NCBI RefSeq assembly: GCF_000145235.1
Contig: NC_014391.1
Coordinates: 2,860,001-2,924,000 of the forward strand
From: Micromonospora aurantiaca ATCC 27029
GTDB lineage: Bacteria; Actinomycetota; Actinomycetes; Mycobacteriales; Micromonosporaceae
Direction: 5' to 3'
DNA length: 64,000 bases
A program made the position numbers and the translations under genes. Under the pieces are notes generated by a model. It saw only the letters and a program-made list of their open reading frames with translations. It was not told the DNA's origin and made no database searches. Position 1 is the stretch's first letter, and every line of letters starts with the position of its first letter. Positions 26,240 through 34,283 of the stretch are shown here, piece after piece.

Positions 26240-27110
26240 ACTGACCTCTTGCCGCGGCCGGGGAGTGTAGCGACTGCCTCTGACAGCGGCCGGCAAGGAT
26301 CGACTGCCGTCGCCATCTGACGATCTTCGCCACGGCACTCGCACTCCGTGGCGCCACCACAGCGGTAGGACAACAGAAGGCCACGAACCAGCGGTTGAGG
26401 GCAGAATGTGACCACCCGATTCGCCGCTTACGGAGATCGACATCCCAGCATGCGAGACGTCACAGAAAGATTCTCGACCGCGAATCGCGTGGACGGACAG
26501 GAACCGTCACGGACGTAGGCGACATCCATAGCACTCAGGCGGACTGGCGACAAGACTTCGCGGCTGATCTGTTGGAGATCGGTGGTTGACTGGATCGGGT
26601 TTCCGGGGCGTAATGGAGAGACGTTCCCGCAGCGTCGGCTGGCGCCGTCGGCCACAGACTCAGCGGGCAGGCACCCCCAGTGGGGGTGCCTGCCGTTGCT
26701 GGTGCCGACCCTGTCGGGGTACGTCGAGTGATGGGAGGACCCCATGAAGGATCGTCTGTCGGCGAGTTGAGCCGCCGCACCCACCTGAGCGCCTGCGCGC
26801 TATCGGTGGTGGGTTCTGATCATCTGTGGCTCGGCTTGGCCGTTCGCCCTGTGTCCACGCTGTTGACTGCGGCCTGCTGTGCGGGCTGCGGCGACGCCTG
26901 CTTGCCCTGCTGCCTGCTGCGTGGGGTCTGGCGTGTTCCTTGACTCGACCATAGTGACTTGCCGTCCCCCGCGCCCACGTGAGGGGTCCGCCCGGCCGGG
27001 CGTCACCCGGCAGGGTCGCGCCTGCCCGTACCCGGCTGGCAGGCGCGACCCGCAGGCGATCCGCCCTCGTGCCGCACCTGGAACCCACAACCCCAATTTT
27101 GGAGAAGATC
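26240..27110. other. Stretch without a convincing gene; several hairpins
   Basis: No frame here looks coding on either strand. It contains GCAGGCACCCCC/GGGGGTGCCTGC with a 3-nt loop (26667-26693), a strong terminator-like hairpin. A perfect 14-bp palindrome CGCCCGGCCGGGCG follows (26989-27002). Finally GGGTCGCGCCTGCC/GGCAGGCGCGACCC (27013-27026 with 27038-27051) makes a 14-bp stem with an 11-nt loop. The last two sit just before the plasmid-type genes. Confidence 0.55.
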
Positions 27111-27251
27111 GTGACTTCACTCGACAACATCGTCGCTACGGGCCCGGCCGTCACGGCCGCCCTCCCGGTCGTCCACGTCTGGGCGACGACGCCTCACCGG
27201 GTGTCATCCGGGCCAGCCGGCCACAGGTGGTGGGCCTTTGGCGACACATGA
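27111..27251 (+). CDS. Small ORF before the DUF2637 gene
   Basis: 46 residues from GTG 27111, with GGAGA 5 bp before it. Its TGA overlaps an ATG (27248). That ATG begins TSDVATRPLRR, the sort of N-terminus expected for DUF2637 proteins, but in a frame that stops at 27337. The small ORF itself matches nothing known to me. It may be a leader for the next gene. Confidence 0.3.
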   Translation: MTSLDNIVATGPAVTAALPVVHVWATTPHRVSSGPAGHRWWAFGDT

Positions 27252-28074
27252 CCAGCGACGTCGCGACCCGCCCGCTGCGGCGGGGCGCGGACGGCAGCGG
27301 CTGGAGGACCGCGCCCAGGTGGCGATCATGCTGCTGATCGGCGGGGCGGCCGGCGCGGCGTCGTTCACCCACGTGCATGACGTCGCCGCTGCGCACGGCC
27401 AGCCGGGCTGGCTGGCCTGGGCCGACGCGATCGTCCTGGAGCTGACCTCGATCGCCGCCGGTCTGGAGCTGCGCCGCAACCGGCGACTGGGCAGAAGCAT
27501 CGTTTTCCCCGCCACCATGCTGACCGCAGCGGTGCTGCTGTCGCTTGCCGCGCAGGTCGTCGAGGCCGAGGCGTCGGTGATCGGCTGGATCGCCGCCGCC
27601 CTACCCGCCCTGGGTTTCCTGGCGATGGTGAAGATCGCCCTCGGCCGCGCCGACCCCACCCCACCCACCTCCACCGCCCAGCCCGCGCCGACGGAGCTCG
27701 AACCGCCGCAGACCGTCGACACGTCGGTCCCGGACAACCGCCCGCCGGTCCCCGTCACCGCCGCCGCGGTCCCGGACCCCGCGACAGCGGTCCCCGCCGT
27801 CGCGGACCAACCATCGGCGGTCCCGGACCACCCGGACCACGAGGCATCGACCGACGACGGCGCTCCGGAGGTCACCGCGCTGGTACCGGCCGCCCGGACC
27901 GCCGCCCACACCCTCACCGCCGAAGGGACACCTCTGTCCCGCAAGGCCCTCGCCCACCGGCTACGCGCGGACGGGCACCAGTTGTCCAACGCCACCGCCT
28001 CAGCCCTCGTGCGCGTCCTGCGCGCCGAGACCACCCCGCCGGCACCGGATCCGTCAGCGAGGGAGGTCGCGTGA
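27238..28074 (+). CDS. DUF2637 membrane protein (plasmid spread/transfer type)
   Basis: About 278 residues if TTG 27238 is used. Three or four membrane segments follow (IMLLIGGAAGAASFTHV, WADAIVLELTSIAAGLEL, LTAAVLLSLAAQVV, AAALPALGFLAMVKIAL). This is the DUF2637 pattern found in actinomycete conjugative plasmids and AICEs. A Pro/Val-rich linker leads to a small C-terminal helix-turn-helix-like segment. The true start may be ATG 27248 if a one-base shift exists near 27300. The stop overlaps the next small ORF (GTGA). Confidence 0.7.
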   Translation: MATHDQRRRDPPAAAGRGRQRLEDRAQVAIMLLIGGAAGAASFTHVHDVAAAHGQPGWLAWADAIVLELTSIAAGLELRRNRRLGRSIVFPATMLTAAVLLSLAAQVVEAEASVIGWIAAALPALGFLAMVKIALGRADPTPPTSTAQPAPTELEPPQTVDTSVPDNRPPVPVTAAAVPDPATAVPAVADQPSAVPDHPDHEASTDDGAPEVTALVPAARTAAHTLTAEGTPLSRKALAHRLRADGHQLSNATASALVRVLRAETTPPAPDPSAREVA

Positions 28075-28241
28075 CAGAACCCGAACCAATGGCTTCTGTC
28101 AGGCCGAGCCGACGCTGTCAGACCGGCGTGCGCGCCTGTCAGCACGCCCGCGAGCTGACAGAAGTCGACCGGACCTGCCCACCCGCTCTCGCCCGCTGCG
28201 GCGGCAGGCGCACCAACGTCACACCCACTCGCACCCTCTGA
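28071..28241 (+). CDS. Small ORF coupled to DUF2637; contains repeated CTGTCAG
   Basis: 56 residues; GTG overlaps the previous stop. The peptide is rich in Arg and Cys and resembles nothing known. Its DNA contains four CTGTCAG/CTGACAG copies, so the sequence may be conserved as a binding region rather than for protein. Confidence 0.3.
   Translation: MTEPEPMASVRPSRRCQTGVRACQHARELTEVDRTCPPALARCGGRRTNVTPTRTL
28096..28161. repeat. Iteron-like CTGTCAG repeats
   Basis: CTGTCAG occurs at 28096-28102, 28115-28121 and 28136-28142, and its complement CTGACAG at 28155-28161. The spacing is 19, 21 and 19 bp, about two helical turns. A further near-copy (GTGACAG) is at 28071-28077. Position before the replication-relaxation gene suggests binding sites for replication, partition or transfer. 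Confidence 0.45.
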
Positions 28242-28257
28242 CCATGGAGCAAGAACG

Positions 28258-28521
28258 ATGATCACCCCGCACCGCGAAGCGCACCAGCGTCACTGGCCCG
28301 ACCCACACCGACTCCTACCAATCCGTCATTCCAGACCCGGTGGGCCCGGCGGTTTAGCAGTCAGCGCGGATCTCCGGTCTACCGTCCGTCTTGATCCTGA
28401 CCCCCAACCTGACCCCTCACGGCCGCTCACAGCCCAGGTCAACCCCGCTCTCAGCGCTCCGATGCCGCTCCAGACAGACCCTCAACTCTGGGGTCTCCCC
28501 CCTGGGGCTGCCCATGCGTAA
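28258..28521 (+). CDS. Small hypothetical protein before the replication-relaxation gene
   Basis: 87 residues from ATG 28258 (GGAGCAAGAACG before it). The sequence is Pro-rich with no recognised domain. Its stop overlaps the next ATG by 8 bp, so it may serve translational coupling. Confidence 0.4.
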   Translation: MITPHREAHQRHWPDPHRLLPIRHSRPGGPGGLAVSADLRSTVRLDPDPQPDPSRPLTAQVNPALSAPMPLQTDPQLWGLPPGAAHA

Positions 28522-29455
28522 ACCCATACACAGCGCAGATCCGCTGCTGCGGCTTCAAGCCAGCATCACCGCCCGTGACGACCGGCTATTCGGTTGGCTC
28601 TACGACCACGGTGTGCTCACCACCGACCAGATCGCCGCCGCCCTATTCCCGTCCCTGGACTTCACTCAACGCCGGCTGCGCCGCCTCACCCTGCTGCGGG
28701 CGGTGGACCGGTTCCGACCTAACAAGGCCGACGGCGGCTCCTACCCGTACCACTACGTCCTGGACCAGCTCGGCTACGACCACGTACACGCTCAACGCGG
28801 ACTTCCACGAGGCCGCCGGGACCAGGCCCGCCGCCGCAAACAGTCATTGACGTCCCGGCCGGACCTGCCGCATCTGCTTGGCGCTAACCAGGTCTTCATC
28901 GACCTCGCCGCCCACGCCCGCACTCACCCCGACACCGACCTGGTCCGCTGGCAGCCCGCGTCGGCCTACCACGAACCAGGCTCCCTGTACCGCGCCGGCG
29001 GCGACCCGCAGATCATCATCGCCGGAGCGACCGGCTTCCCCCGTCCGGACGGTGCCGGGGTGTGGACCGAGGACGGACGGTCCGTGCCGTTCTTCCTTGA
29101 GTACGACACCAGCGGCGAAAACCTGCAGGTCCTCATCGACAAGGTCATCAAGTACGAGCGGCTGTACATGATGAGCACCTGGGCATGGCCGGTGCTGTTC
29201 CACCTCCCCTCCGCACGACGGGAGGCGAACCTGCACCACCGCCTCGCCGCCGTCCCCGACCCGACAAAGGTCATCGCCACCACCAGCGCTGAACTACGCA
29301 CCGCCTTCGCCGCCAGCCCCGCCCACCAGATCTGGCAGCTACCCGGCCGCGCGGGCCGTCACCGCCTCATCGACCTGCCCTATACCGACACCCGCCACGA
29401 CGACGAATATCCCGTCCATGACCAGCCCGCCCCAGATAAGCGGGACGCCTCATGA
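28514..29455 (+). CDS. Replication-relaxation family protein
   Basis: 313 residues from ATG 28514. It has a winged-helix-like start (DRLFGWLYDHGVLTTDQIAAALF, RLRRLTLLRAVDRF), then an alpha/beta part with ANQVFIDLAAHAR and PFFLEYDTSGE, the pattern of the Replic_Relax family. Such proteins occur on actinomycete plasmids and integrative elements and are thought to act in replication initiation or DNA processing. It is the best sign that the element was once plasmid-like. Confidence 0.8.
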   Translation: MRKPIHSADPLLRLQASITARDDRLFGWLYDHGVLTTDQIAAALFPSLDFTQRRLRRLTLLRAVDRFRPNKADGGSYPYHYVLDQLGYDHVHAQRGLPRGRRDQARRRKQSLTSRPDLPHLLGANQVFIDLAAHARTHPDTDLVRWQPASAYHEPGSLYRAGGDPQIIIAGATGFPRPDGAGVWTEDGRSVPFFLEYDTSGENLQVLIDKVIKYERLYMMSTWAWPVLFHLPSARREANLHHRLAAVPDPTKVIATTSAELRTAFAASPAHQIWQLPGRAGRHRLIDLPYTDTRHDDEYPVHDQPAPDKRDAS

Positions 29456-29927
29456 GGTCAGGCGGGACAGGCGGCGCGGACGGCCGCCCTGAACGCCCTA
29501 CACACCGCCGGACATACCCATGCCCGCCAAACCCGCCAGGGCGGGAGCCGTTCTTCGCATGTGGGCGCGCACCGAGGGCGACGAGAGCGGACAGCCCGCA
29601 TCGGACGGGACCCGTCAGACTCTGTCAGCAGCGCAGTTCGGCGGCAGACCCGCGCCCGTCCGAGTACTCACACCCGACGGCACGTCGCGGTGAGTCGCTG
29701 TGAGTGGCGCACTGTTCACTTTCGTGGCCCCTGGAGGTACCGTCCGCGGCCCTCCACCCGCTGCTCCCGCAATCGAAGTCACCCGACCGGCGACTACGTC
29801 GACCCGCCGCCCCAGTCCGGGTGGCGGAGGCCGGCGATCGATTTTCAGAACTCCCTGGTGAACCGAGAGAGGAGATGACCATGGCCCCACACCTCGCCCC
29901 CACGCCGCGAGTCGTCCTGGGAGGGAC
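29456..29927. other. Stretch with no firm gene
   Basis: A frame starting at ATG 29452, overlapping the previous stop, gives an 83-residue Pro/Arg-rich peptide of doubtful value. A strong GAGAGGAG at 29866-29873 precedes ATG 29875, which opens a 69-residue Arg-rich frame overlapping the next gene. Nothing else is seen. Confidence 0.4.
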
Positions 29928-30212
29928 ATGGCCGCACGCCGTGACCAGCAATCACGTGCGAACACACCACACCCGTCGCCGCCGACCCCGCCCACGCGGA
30001 CAGCCGGCTGCGAGGCCCCGACCGCGCGTCCCGAGGCGGACGCTCCACTCCTGCCAGGGACGATGTCGATGGCCCGCTACCTGACCGAACCCGCAACCGA
30101 GACCGAGATCCAAGCCTTGGCCGCCGAAGCCGGCCTCCCGACCGTCGACCAAGCCGCGACCCTCGCCCGCCTGCTCCGCCTACACCAACCTGCACCGCCA
30201 CGCGCCGCGTGA
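29928..30212 (+). CDS. Small hypothetical protein
   Basis: 94 residues from ATG 29928 after TGGGAGGGAC. The last 49 residues (from ATG 30063) look structured: ARYLTEPATETEIQALAAEA then DQAATLARLLRLH, two helices. The first half is Pro/Ala-rich and may be untranslated if ATG 30063 is the true start. A terminator follows directly. Confidence 0.5.
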   Translation: MAARRDQQSRANTPHPSPPTPPTRTAGCEAPTARPEADAPLLPGTMSMARYLTEPATETEIQALAAEAGLPTVDQAATLARLLRLHQPAPPRAA

Positions 30213-30213
30213 C

Positions 30214-30244
30214 CTGCGCCCGCCCTGTCTCGGGGCGGGCGCAG
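30214..30244 (+). terminator. Terminator of the plasmid-type gene block
   Basis: CTGCGCCCGCCC (30214-30225) pairs perfectly with GGGCGGGCGCAG (30233-30244) across a 7-nt loop, immediately after a stop. Confidence 0.8.
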
Positions 30245-30380
30245 CCTCCTTCACCCGAACGCCGGCCGAGTGAGCACCCTTCGAAGACGGCAACCCCTGC
30301 CGTCCGCGACAAGGTGCGGAGCAAGAAACATGAGCCTGGCGATCATCCCAGGGGGTGACATGGCGGAGGTTGAACAAGAT

Positions 30381-31013
30381 TCAGGAACCGAGTTCTACCG
30401 TGGCGTACGGTTCCCACACGTACATGCCCTCGTCGCGGTTGAGGACGATGAGCTGGCACGAGGTGATCAGCGCGTCGGCGCTGATTTTCGGGGCGGCGGA
30501 GAGGGCCTCGATGAGTGGCGCTGCGGGACCGTCGGTGTTGGTGTAGGCCAGGCTGAGGTGAGGGTCGTAGGGCTCGGCGGCCTCGGGTACGCGGTCCTGC
30601 CCCCAGACGTCGGCGATGGCGGCACGGATGGCGGCGCGGAGTTGCCGCACGGGCTCGATCGGCTCGACGGCGATCTGGATGGACTCGGGATCGACGTGGG
30701 GGGTTCCGATGGTGAGCTTGAAAGGTGACAGGCGCGAGCACCGGTCGGTGGCGGCGGCCACGATGGCGTCGACGTCGTCGGTGGCGACGTCTTGGACGAA
30801 GCCGATGCCCTGCATGGTGAGGTGAAGCCATCGGTTCGGGATGACGTCGAGGCTGGGCTGCGAGGACAGCAGGGACCGGTACTGGTCAGCGAGCTTCTCG
30901 ACCTCGGGCTGTCCGTCGAAGGTGATGTGCCAGGTGTAGAAGCGGGAGCCGATGCCCCAACCCGGTCGCCAGTACCAGTGATCACGGATATCGGTGGCGT
31001 GCGGGACTGCCAT
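30381..31013 (-). CDS. 2H phosphoesterase (2'-5' RNA ligase-like)
   Basis: 210 residues. The two catalytic H-x-T/S motifs of the 2H superfamily are present: HLTM (about residue 62) and HLSL (about residue 150). Members act on 2'-5' or cyclic phosphodiester bonds in RNA or nucleotides such as ADP-ribose cyclic phosphate. It lies 13 bp after the HTH-TPR regulator gene, so the two form one transcript divergent from the metabolic operon. Confidence 0.8.
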   Translation of the reverse strand: MAVPHATDIRDHWYWRPGWGIGSRFYTWHITFDGQPEVEKLADQYRSLLSSQPSLDVIPNRWLHLTMQGIGFVQDVATDDVDAIVAAATDRCSRLSPFKLTIGTPHVDPESIQIAVEPIEPVRQLRAAIRAAIADVWGQDRVPEAAEPYDPHLSLAYTNTDGPAAPLIEALSAAPKISADALITSCQLIVLNRDEGMYVWEPYATVELGS

Positions 31014-31026
31014 GGGTTCTCCAGGT

Positions 31027-32496
31027 TCAGGGAAGTTGTCGGGCGGCGCCGGTGGCGCAGAACTCGGTGATGGCTGCTTGGACATTGCGGGCCTCGATGC
31101 TCGCGCGCAGTGACGGGTTGCCGGCGATGTTGCGCCCGACGCCACGCAGGCGGTGCACCAGCGGGTCGAGCCGCTGTTCGGGTGGCAGAGCGAGCACTGG
31201 TGACAGGACCGAGACCGCGCCGTCGAGGCTGCCGGCTTTGAGATGTGCTGCGGCGGCCCAGATGCGGATCTGGGCGAGCGTGCCGTACGCGACCGAGGGG
31301 TCCGCGGCGGCTTCCGTCAGGGCGTGCTCGGCATGTTCGATGGCGTTGGCGGCCTCGCCGATGCGGAGCAGCACTGATCCAGCGTAGTTGTGTTGGCGTA
31401 CCGTGCCGCAGGCGAGGAGGCCACCCACGGGGTCGCTGCTTGCCTGTTGGCGGGCTTCCTCGGCTCGTTGCAATGCTGCCCGTGCCGGCTCGACGGCGCC
31501 GATCTCCGCCCACGCGTCCGCTTCTTGGCACGCCAGCATGACGGCCGCGCTGCCTTCGGCGGCATGGCCGTAGCCGCGCACGGCGGCGTTGGCCGCGTCT
31601 TCGAACCGCCGCTCCCACAGGTGGGTCTTGCTGACCGTGGAGAGGACCCAGGCGCGGAGGGTGCTGTCGCGGACGGTCTCGGCGCACATCCAGGCGGTGC
31701 GTGCCTGGGACTCGGCTGCGGCCGGATGCCCGAGATCGCCGGCCATCCAAGCGAGCAGTGTGCAGAGGTAGCCCGCCCATGTGTAGAGCTCCCGAGACTG
31801 ATCAGGATTCTGGCGCCCGGTCTGCAGAAGGCGGAATACGCGATCCGCCAGGAGCCCGGCCCGCGCGTAGACGACGACAGGCGGCTCGGTCAGGTAGTCG
31901 ACGGCGATCCTGCGGGTGGAGGCGGCGACATCGTCGAGGGTGAAGGGCCCGACGTTGGAGGCTTGCGCCCATGCGCCGAAGCTCGCCGTGCGTTCTGACA
32001 CCGCTATCACCAGTTCCGTCTCGTCCTGCAGAGCGCCCAGGTCCCACCGCAGAGGCTCAGCCATCGCGCCAGGCGGTGCTGAGGATGTGACCGATGGCGC
32101 AGGCATCGGGGCGGCGCTCCTGCCGCTCACCGCCGCTCGGTCTGCTTCCGGCATAGCGGTCAGGTCGTCGAGGTCGACCAGACTGCTCGGTTCGGTGCCG
32201 AAGACCTGCGCCAGTGCGTTCAAGGCGGCCAAGGTGGGCCGACGACCGCCGAAGGGCCACCGCTCGTAGTCGCTGATCCGCGCCCCGGTGAACGTCGCCG
32301 AACCGTTTCCTTTAGCGTTCAGTCTCTCGGCTACCGCGTCCTGAGTCCAACCATGGGCCTGGCGGAAGGCATCCCGGGGGCGTAGCCCGAAGCGGCGCTG
32401 CAGCTCGGCGGCGATGGCGGCCGGGGTCACTCCGAAACCGGCCAGTGTCTGGCGTACGTGATCACGCTGCGCCTTGGTGCCCGTCGTCCTCGCCAT
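31027..32496 (-). CDS. HTH (XRE-type) regulator with TPR-like region
   Basis: 489 residues from ATG 32496, which has AGGAGG 8 bp before it. Residues about 40-105 form an XRE-type helix-turn-helix (DAFRQAHGWTQDAVAERLN ... ISDYERWPFGGRRPTLAALN). The remainder is Ala/Leu-rich helical repeats typical of TPR-containing actinomycete regulators, including AESQARTAWMCAETVRD and AIEHAEHALTEAA. Such proteins often control neighbouring operons through a peptide or small molecule. It likely regulates the divergent operon starting at 32872. Confidence 0.82.
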   Translation of the reverse strand: MARTTGTKAQRDHVRQTLAGFGVTPAAIAAELQRRFGLRPRDAFRQAHGWTQDAVAERLNAKGNGSATFTGARISDYERWPFGGRRPTLAALNALAQVFGTEPSSLVDLDDLTAMPEADRAAVSGRSAAPMPAPSVTSSAPPGAMAEPLRWDLGALQDETELVIAVSERTASFGAWAQASNVGPFTLDDVAASTRRIAVDYLTEPPVVVYARAGLLADRVFRLLQTGRQNPDQSRELYTWAGYLCTLLAWMAGDLGHPAAAESQARTAWMCAETVRDSTLRAWVLSTVSKTHLWERRFEDAANAAVRGYGHAAEGSAAVMLACQEADAWAEIGAVEPARAALQRAEEARQQASSDPVGGLLACGTVRQHNYAGSVLLRIGEAANAIEHAEHALTEAAADPSVAYGTLAQIRIWAAAAHLKAGSLDGAVSVLSPVLALPPEQRLDPLVHRLRGVGRNIAGNPSLRASIEARNVQAAITEFCATGAARQLP

Positions 32497-32871
32497 TGCG
32501 GTCACCTCCTACCTGCGGCCTCCTGTCGCACGGTATCGCCCCTCTCATCGGAATCGGTACGGGGCGCGGCGAGGCCAGCGGCCCCGGGGTGGGTAGCTCG
32601 TCGCTAATTGATCAAAGTATCTGCAGTTCGTGGGCATGCACGGGTGGGGAAAAATCTCACCACTAATGGGAATCCACTCACGTGGATGCGCTTGGCAAGC
32701 TTGCTGAGCCGGATCACGGTCGGTCCGGATGTAGCCACCACCAGTGACGAATGGAGTGGCTGCCACAGCAACGTCAACTGCGGATGCCCGTCGCCGTCGG
32801 GTCGTTGACGGCCACCCGGCAGGCGTCTCTCCGCGCCCTGCTCGCGCTTCTCATCCTCGTGAGGATTACCG
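32497..32871. promoter_or_regulatory. Divergent intergenic region with an RBS-covering hairpin
   Basis: No gene is seen in these 375 bp, which include the most AT-rich stretch nearby (about 32600-32680). It should hold the promoters of both the regulator and the permease operon. ATCCTC/GAGGAT (32853-32858 with 32861-32866) can fold over the GAGGA ribosome-binding site of the permease gene, which could limit its translation. No known riboswitch motif is recognised. Confidence 0.45.
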
Positions 32872-34278
32872 ATGACAACCTCGAACGACCTGGCCCGCTA
32901 CGGCTATCGGCAGGAGCTCAGCCGCCAGCTGCGGTTTCGGGACCTGTTGGCGTACGGCCTGGTGTACATGGTCCCGATCGCGCCGATGGCGATCTTCGGC
33001 AGCGTCTACACGGGCTCTGGCGGCATGGTGGCCCTCGCCTACGCCATCGGCGTGGTGGCGCTGGTGTTCACCGCGTTCTCGTACGCGCAGATGGTGAAGG
33101 CGTTCCCGATGTCAGGCAGCGTCTACAACTACGCCGGTCGGGGCATCAGCCCGCCGGTCGGGTTCCTCGCCGGCTGGGTGATCCTCCTCGACTACGTGCT
33201 CGTTCCCGGCCTGCTGTACCTGGTGGCGTCGGTGGCGATGCACTCCACGGTGCCGGCGGTGCCGGTGTGGCTGTGGCTGCTCGGGTTCGTCGCGGTCAAC
33301 ACCGTTGTCAACTCGGTCGGCATCCGCATGACGGCGGTGGTCACTCGGGTGATGCTCGTCGGTGAGCTGATCGTCCTGGCATTGTTCCTGGTCGTCGCCG
33401 GTTGGGCACTCGCGACGGGCACGGGCCGGTTCAGCTGGGATGCGTTCTACAACGCCGACACCTTCACCTGGTCCCTCGTGGCGGGGGCGGTGTCAATCGC
33501 GGTGCTGTCGTTCCTGGGCTTCGACGGCATCTCCATGTTGGCGGAGGAGACCCGTGACGGCGCCCGGCAGATCGGCCGGGCGATGGCGGCCGTGCTCGTC
33601 CTGGCGGGGGTGCTGTTCATCGCGCAGACATGGCTGGCGGCGATGCTCGTGCCCAACCCCGGCGGGCTGCTGGCCGAGGGCGACGTGCACGGCACCGCCT
33701 TCTACGACGCCGCCGCGGTGGCCGGCGGGAGCTGGCTGGCGACGGTGTGCGCGGTGGCGACCGCGATCGCATGGGGGCTGCCGAACTCGATGGTCGCGCA
33801 GGTCGCCACGTCCCGGCTGCTGTACGCCATGGCCCGCGACCGGCAGCTCCCCGCGTTCCTGGCGAAGGTGTCGGTGCGCCGCAGCGTGCCGATCAACGCC
33901 ACTCTGCTCACGGGTGTCGTGTCCCTGGCCCTGGGCTTGTACATGGCCACCCGCTCCGACGGGATCACGCTGTTGTCGTCGCTGATCAACTTCGGGGCGA
34001 TGGTGGCGTTCCTGGTCCTGCACGTCTCCGTGGTCGTGCACCACCTGATCCGCCGTCGCAGCGGCAACTGGTTCGCGCACCTGCTCATGCCCGCCGCCGG
34101 GTTCGTGATCCTCGCCTACGTGGTGGTGAACGCCAACATCGCCGCCCAGCGCCTCGGCCTGGCCTGGCTGGGCCTCGGCGTGCTGGTCCTGGCCGGCCTG
34201 TACCTGACCGGCCGCCGGCCGGTGTTGTCCGGCCTGGCCTCCACCCAGGCCGCTGGGCGTGACATGGAGCGGGTGTGA
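32872..34278 (+). CDS. APC-family amino acid/amine permease
   Basis: 468 residues, about twelve membrane helices. The conserved start of APC transporters is visible (LLAYGLVYMVPIAPMAIFG) together with SGSVYNYAGRGISPPVGFLAGW and SFLGFDGISMLAEE. It imports an amino acid, amine or amide by proton symport. It is the first gene of a long plus-strand series and overlaps the next start (GTGA). Confidence 0.9.
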   Translation: MTTSNDLARYGYRQELSRQLRFRDLLAYGLVYMVPIAPMAIFGSVYTGSGGMVALAYAIGVVALVFTAFSYAQMVKAFPMSGSVYNYAGRGISPPVGFLAGWVILLDYVLVPGLLYLVASVAMHSTVPAVPVWLWLLGFVAVNTVVNSVGIRMTAVVTRVMLVGELIVLALFLVVAGWALATGTGRFSWDAFYNADTFTWSLVAGAVSIAVLSFLGFDGISMLAEETRDGARQIGRAMAAVLVLAGVLFIAQTWLAAMLVPNPGGLLAEGDVHGTAFYDAAAVAGGSWLATVCAVATAIAWGLPNSMVAQVATSRLLYAMARDRQLPAFLAKVSVRRSVPINATLLTGVVSLALGLYMATRSDGITLLSSLINFGAMVAFLVLHVSVVVHHLIRRRSGNWFAHLLMPAAGFVILAYVVVNANIAAQRLGLAWLGLGVLVLAGLYLTGRRPVLSGLASTQAAGRDMERV

Positions 34279-34283
34279 TCGCG

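Noticed and set aside
26731..26943. A small frame with a striking cysteine cluster (ACCAGCGDACLPCC)
   Set aside because: No good ribosome-binding site; the cysteines come from a GCNTGC-rich run that reads as Ala/Gln repeats on the other strand, so it is probably compositional.
32497..32871. Guanidine (ykkC-type) riboswitch before the permease-amidase genes
   Set aside because: Such genes can be guanidine-related, but no paired ACGR loops or ykkC core could be found; only an RBS-covering hairpin is visible.
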